This document shows, in pieces, positions 63,401 through 64,000 of a stretch of DNA of 64,000 bases (its first letter is position 1; each line of letters starts with the position of its first letter). The position numbers and the translations under genes were made by a program. The notes under the pieces are model-generated. The model was not told the DNA's origin. It was given only the letters and a program-made list of their open reading frames with translations, and made no database searches. Origin of the DNA: Pisaster brevispinus (lineage: Eukaryota; Echinodermata; Asteroidea; Forcipulatida; Asteriidae); assembly GCA_023634235.1 (NCBI GenBank), contig JAMKCF010000002.1, positions 3,063,001 to 3,127,000 of the forward strand, read 5' to 3'.

Positions 63401-64000
63401 AAAAGTTCACAAAATGGAGAAACAAATACTTGGGCTTCTTAGCTTCTTCTTATTAACCTTGTGAAAGATTTTGAAATATATTCCATATTTTACTTGTTCT
63501 TTGATTTATAGATTGGCGACAGCATCGTGTTTTTCAGTAAACTCCGAAACAGCCTAAGTTTAGCCCTAAGCTCTCACAGATCAGCCCCAGCAATGCGTGC
63601 TCCACAACGACCACAGCAAAACAGCCGAACGCAGTCTCACTACCCGCCCCGCCCACAAGGGGGCGTGGAGAGAGGGTCCCTGAGTGACCTCCACAGCAAT
63701 GCGAAGCGTCTACGAAGTCGATCTAGTGACAAGTCGGACGGTAGAAATCACAGTGTCCATGGTGTCCCAGCAGCTTCTAGTAACTCATTGCCCGGTGAAA
63801 GCCCAGACACTTCCACAGTGGATCTGACCCCAGTAGGCTGTCCATGTTCACCAACTTGCCAATGTAAAACTCCAGTGTCAAACTCAATCTGTTCTTTCAG
63901 TGAGAAATATGGGTGCTGCAAATCGCCGTCCAAGTTGGGACTTAATCCCCCGTCATATTCAAGAATTCCATACGGCGAACAACAATATGTATTAGACGTC
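57325..64000 (+). CDS. FBXO42: FBXO42, F-box/Kelch ubiquitin-ligase adaptor (3' end beyond window)
   Basis: Seven exons give 476 residues so far (human is about 717). By family knowledge FBXO42 (JFK) is the substrate receptor of an SCF ubiquitin ligase and targets p53 among others. Seen: an N-terminal F-box at about residues 14-49 (IENLPEEILERIMSYL, SLVSRKWHRLM), then Kelch repeats with GRSMHSACYVEGTIYMFGG, AAASMVHHNGSLVLFGGW, SHRASMVNDLMVIFGG and a VVLDDGHILIIGG blade, then VLNDVWMLDISEVPWKWREV. A long Ser/Pro/Arg-rich region follows in exon 7. The window ends just after YVLD, which resembles the start of the human C-terminal Kelch strand MYVLDIKD. Introns hold fold-backs and several SINEs. 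Splice phases agree throughout. Confidence 0.92.
57723..58155. mobile_element. Fold-back element in FBXO42 intron 1
   Basis: GTTGGTA...AAAGTCTGAGGCCGGAGG...CGGAGGTTGC faces GCAACCTCCGAG...CCTCCGACTTTTACCAAC. It encloses an EcoRI-containing palindrome at about 57852-57880 and a hairpin-like CAGTGGTGG/CCACCACTTTTTCA pair. Confidence 0.6.
58641..58926. mobile_element. Fold-back element with Penelope-type motifs in both arms, FBXO42 intron 1
   Basis: The arms start ATAACTAGTAAACTTGC and end with the complement. Each arm has a CTGA...GAG-AGTATACTG...GAAAC motif (58719-58760 on -, 58804-58845 on +) like the hammerhead-like cores elsewhere. Confidence 0.6.
58955..59205 (-). mobile_element. tRNA-derived SINE (family B) in FBXO42 intron 1
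   Basis: TTTGGGGTTGAACAAAG, GCGGGATTTGAACCAACAAC, GCGCTATCTAGCCC and GTTGGCAGTCTCCCTTTTTG. Confidence 0.7.
59304..59555 (+). CDS. FBXO42: FBXO42 coding exon 2 (first Kelch blade)
   Basis: Acceptor GATTGACAG/G and donor AACTG/GTAAAA. Encodes VIKQREHAFCLAARSGSLKW, GRSMHSACYVEGTIYMFGG and LHKMDVGTRTWKRL. Confidence 0.92.
59699..59906 (+). repeat. GGGCCCAATTTCATAG fold-back family copy
   Basis: GGCCCAAGTTCACAGAGCTG to GCTTAAGCAGCTCTACGAAA, in FBXO42 intron 2. Confidence 0.75.
60056..60320 (+). CDS. FBXO42: FBXO42 coding exon 3 (second and third Kelch motifs)
   Basis: Acceptor TTCCTTTAG/G and donor ACAAA/GTAGGC, leaving in phase 2. Encodes YPSPKAAASMVHHNGSLVLF, LHIYDIPKNKWRAV and MVNDLMVIFGGSCGNQTK. 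Confidence 0.93.
60645..61025 (-). mobile_element. tRNA-derived SINE (family B), interrupted, in FBXO42 intron 3
   Basis: The - head at about 60645-60740 (GTAGGACTTGAACCTACACC, GAGCTATCTAAC) and body at about 60895-60960 are separated by about 150 bp. A + strand half (GGTCGCAGGTTCAAGTCC) follows at 60970-61015. Confidence 0.6.
61088..61184 (+). CDS. FBXO42: FBXO42 coding exon 4
   Basis: Acceptor GGATTCCTAAG/GTA and donor GTACAG/GTAAGG. Encodes YDGVWVLSLQSTTWSCMKM and KPPAREKHVQ, matching the NDVWVLDLEQWAWS segment of human FBXO42. Longer open reading on either side is intron. Confidence 0.88.
61806..61862 (+). CDS. FBXO42: FBXO42 coding exon 5 (19-residue micro-exon)
   Basis: Acceptor TTTTTATCTCAG/GTT and donor GAAAAG/GTAGGT, phase 0. 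Encodes VVLDDGHILIIGGLGNYEK, matching human IVIDDATILILGG. Confidence 0.9.
62520..62710 (-). mobile_element. tRNA-Leu-like SINE (family A) in FBXO42 intron 5
   Basis: The - strand reads GTTGTGGCCGAGCGGTCTAG, GGACCCAAGCTCCGG, GGGTTCGAATCCCGG and ACTTGTGCCCTTGAGCAA. Confidence 0.7.
62903..63019 (+). CDS. FBXO42: FBXO42 coding exon 6
   Basis: Acceptor CATCGACCAG/GTA and donor TGCAAG/GTAAAG, phase 0. Encodes VLNDVWMLDISEVPWKWREV and IQHQEYAAPQIFSHSSCK. It was found by phase and motif. Confidence 0.88.
63512..64000 (+). CDS. FBXO42: FBXO42 exon 7, partial, Ser/Pro-rich region
   Basis: Acceptor TTGATTTATAG/ATT. The frame is open for 163 codons to the window end. It starts IGDSIVFFSK, then turns to a low-complexity segment rich in Ser, Pro, Arg and Gln with a Cys cluster (CPCSPTCQCK). 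The last residues (YVLD) hint that the final Kelch strand begins here. Confidence 0.88.
   Translation, partial: MGDSIVFFSKLRNSLSLALSSHRSAPAMRAPQRPQQNSRTQSHYPPRPQGGVERGSLSDLHSNAKRLRSRSSDKSDGRNHSVHGVPAASSNSLPGESPDTSTVDLTPVGCPCSPTCQCKTPVSNSICSFSEKYGCCKSPSKLGLNPPSYSRIPYGEQQYVLDV

Overview
The window is eukaryotic, intron-rich and AT-rich. It is most likely from an invertebrate deuterostome, probably an echinoderm such as a starfish. The basis is four recognisable animal genes with small exons, GT-AG introns and vertebrate-like exon content, set among many tRNA-derived SINEs, fold-back elements and minisatellites. The species assignment is inference; the gene identities rest on protein motifs recalled from the families.

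Region 1 (1-34812) holds no convincing coding gene. It contains tandem arrays: a GTAAAGG-type array near 1 kb, two arrays at 8.2-8.8 kb, a 74-bp satellite with higher-order structure at 19.1-21.2 kb, a 22-bp array at 22.1 kb, and two related arrays at 22.9 and 26.2 kb carrying TTTGCAT and AGATAAGG motifs. It also contains several dispersed repeat families and a LINE tail. This block lies upstream of NBL1, so part of it may be regulatory, but nothing in the sequence proves that.

Region 2 (34813-37440) is a complete three-exon NBL1/DAN gene on the + strand, encoding a secreted cystine-knot BMP antagonist.

Region 3 (49579 down to 40449, - strand) is D2HGDH, the mitochondrial D-2-hydroxyglutarate dehydrogenase. 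Seven coding exons join in frame to 579 residues. The last exon, which carries the metal-binding and much of the substrate-binding residues, is present twice (43187-42738 and 40898-40449). Both copies are intact, both have an acceptor site and both have a stop codon, so alternative last exons are likely.

Region 4 (49580-54029) is intergenic. It holds a long fold-back transposon with a 9-bp flanking duplication, a possible hAT-like element with internal repeats, and a Penelope-type hammerhead-like motif.

Region 5 (54030-64000) holds CPLANE2/RSG1 (- strand, four coding exons, 278 residues, a ciliogenesis small GTPase) and FBXO42 (+ strand, seven exons seen, running off the window end, an F-box/Kelch ubiquitin-ligase adaptor). 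They are head-to-head with 498 bp between start codons, which suggests a shared promoter. From memory, the human CPLANE2, FBXO42 and NBL1 genes all lie in 1p36.13, so the linkage may be ancestral. The four genes do not form a pathway; their proximity looks like conserved linkage rather than an operon-like unit.
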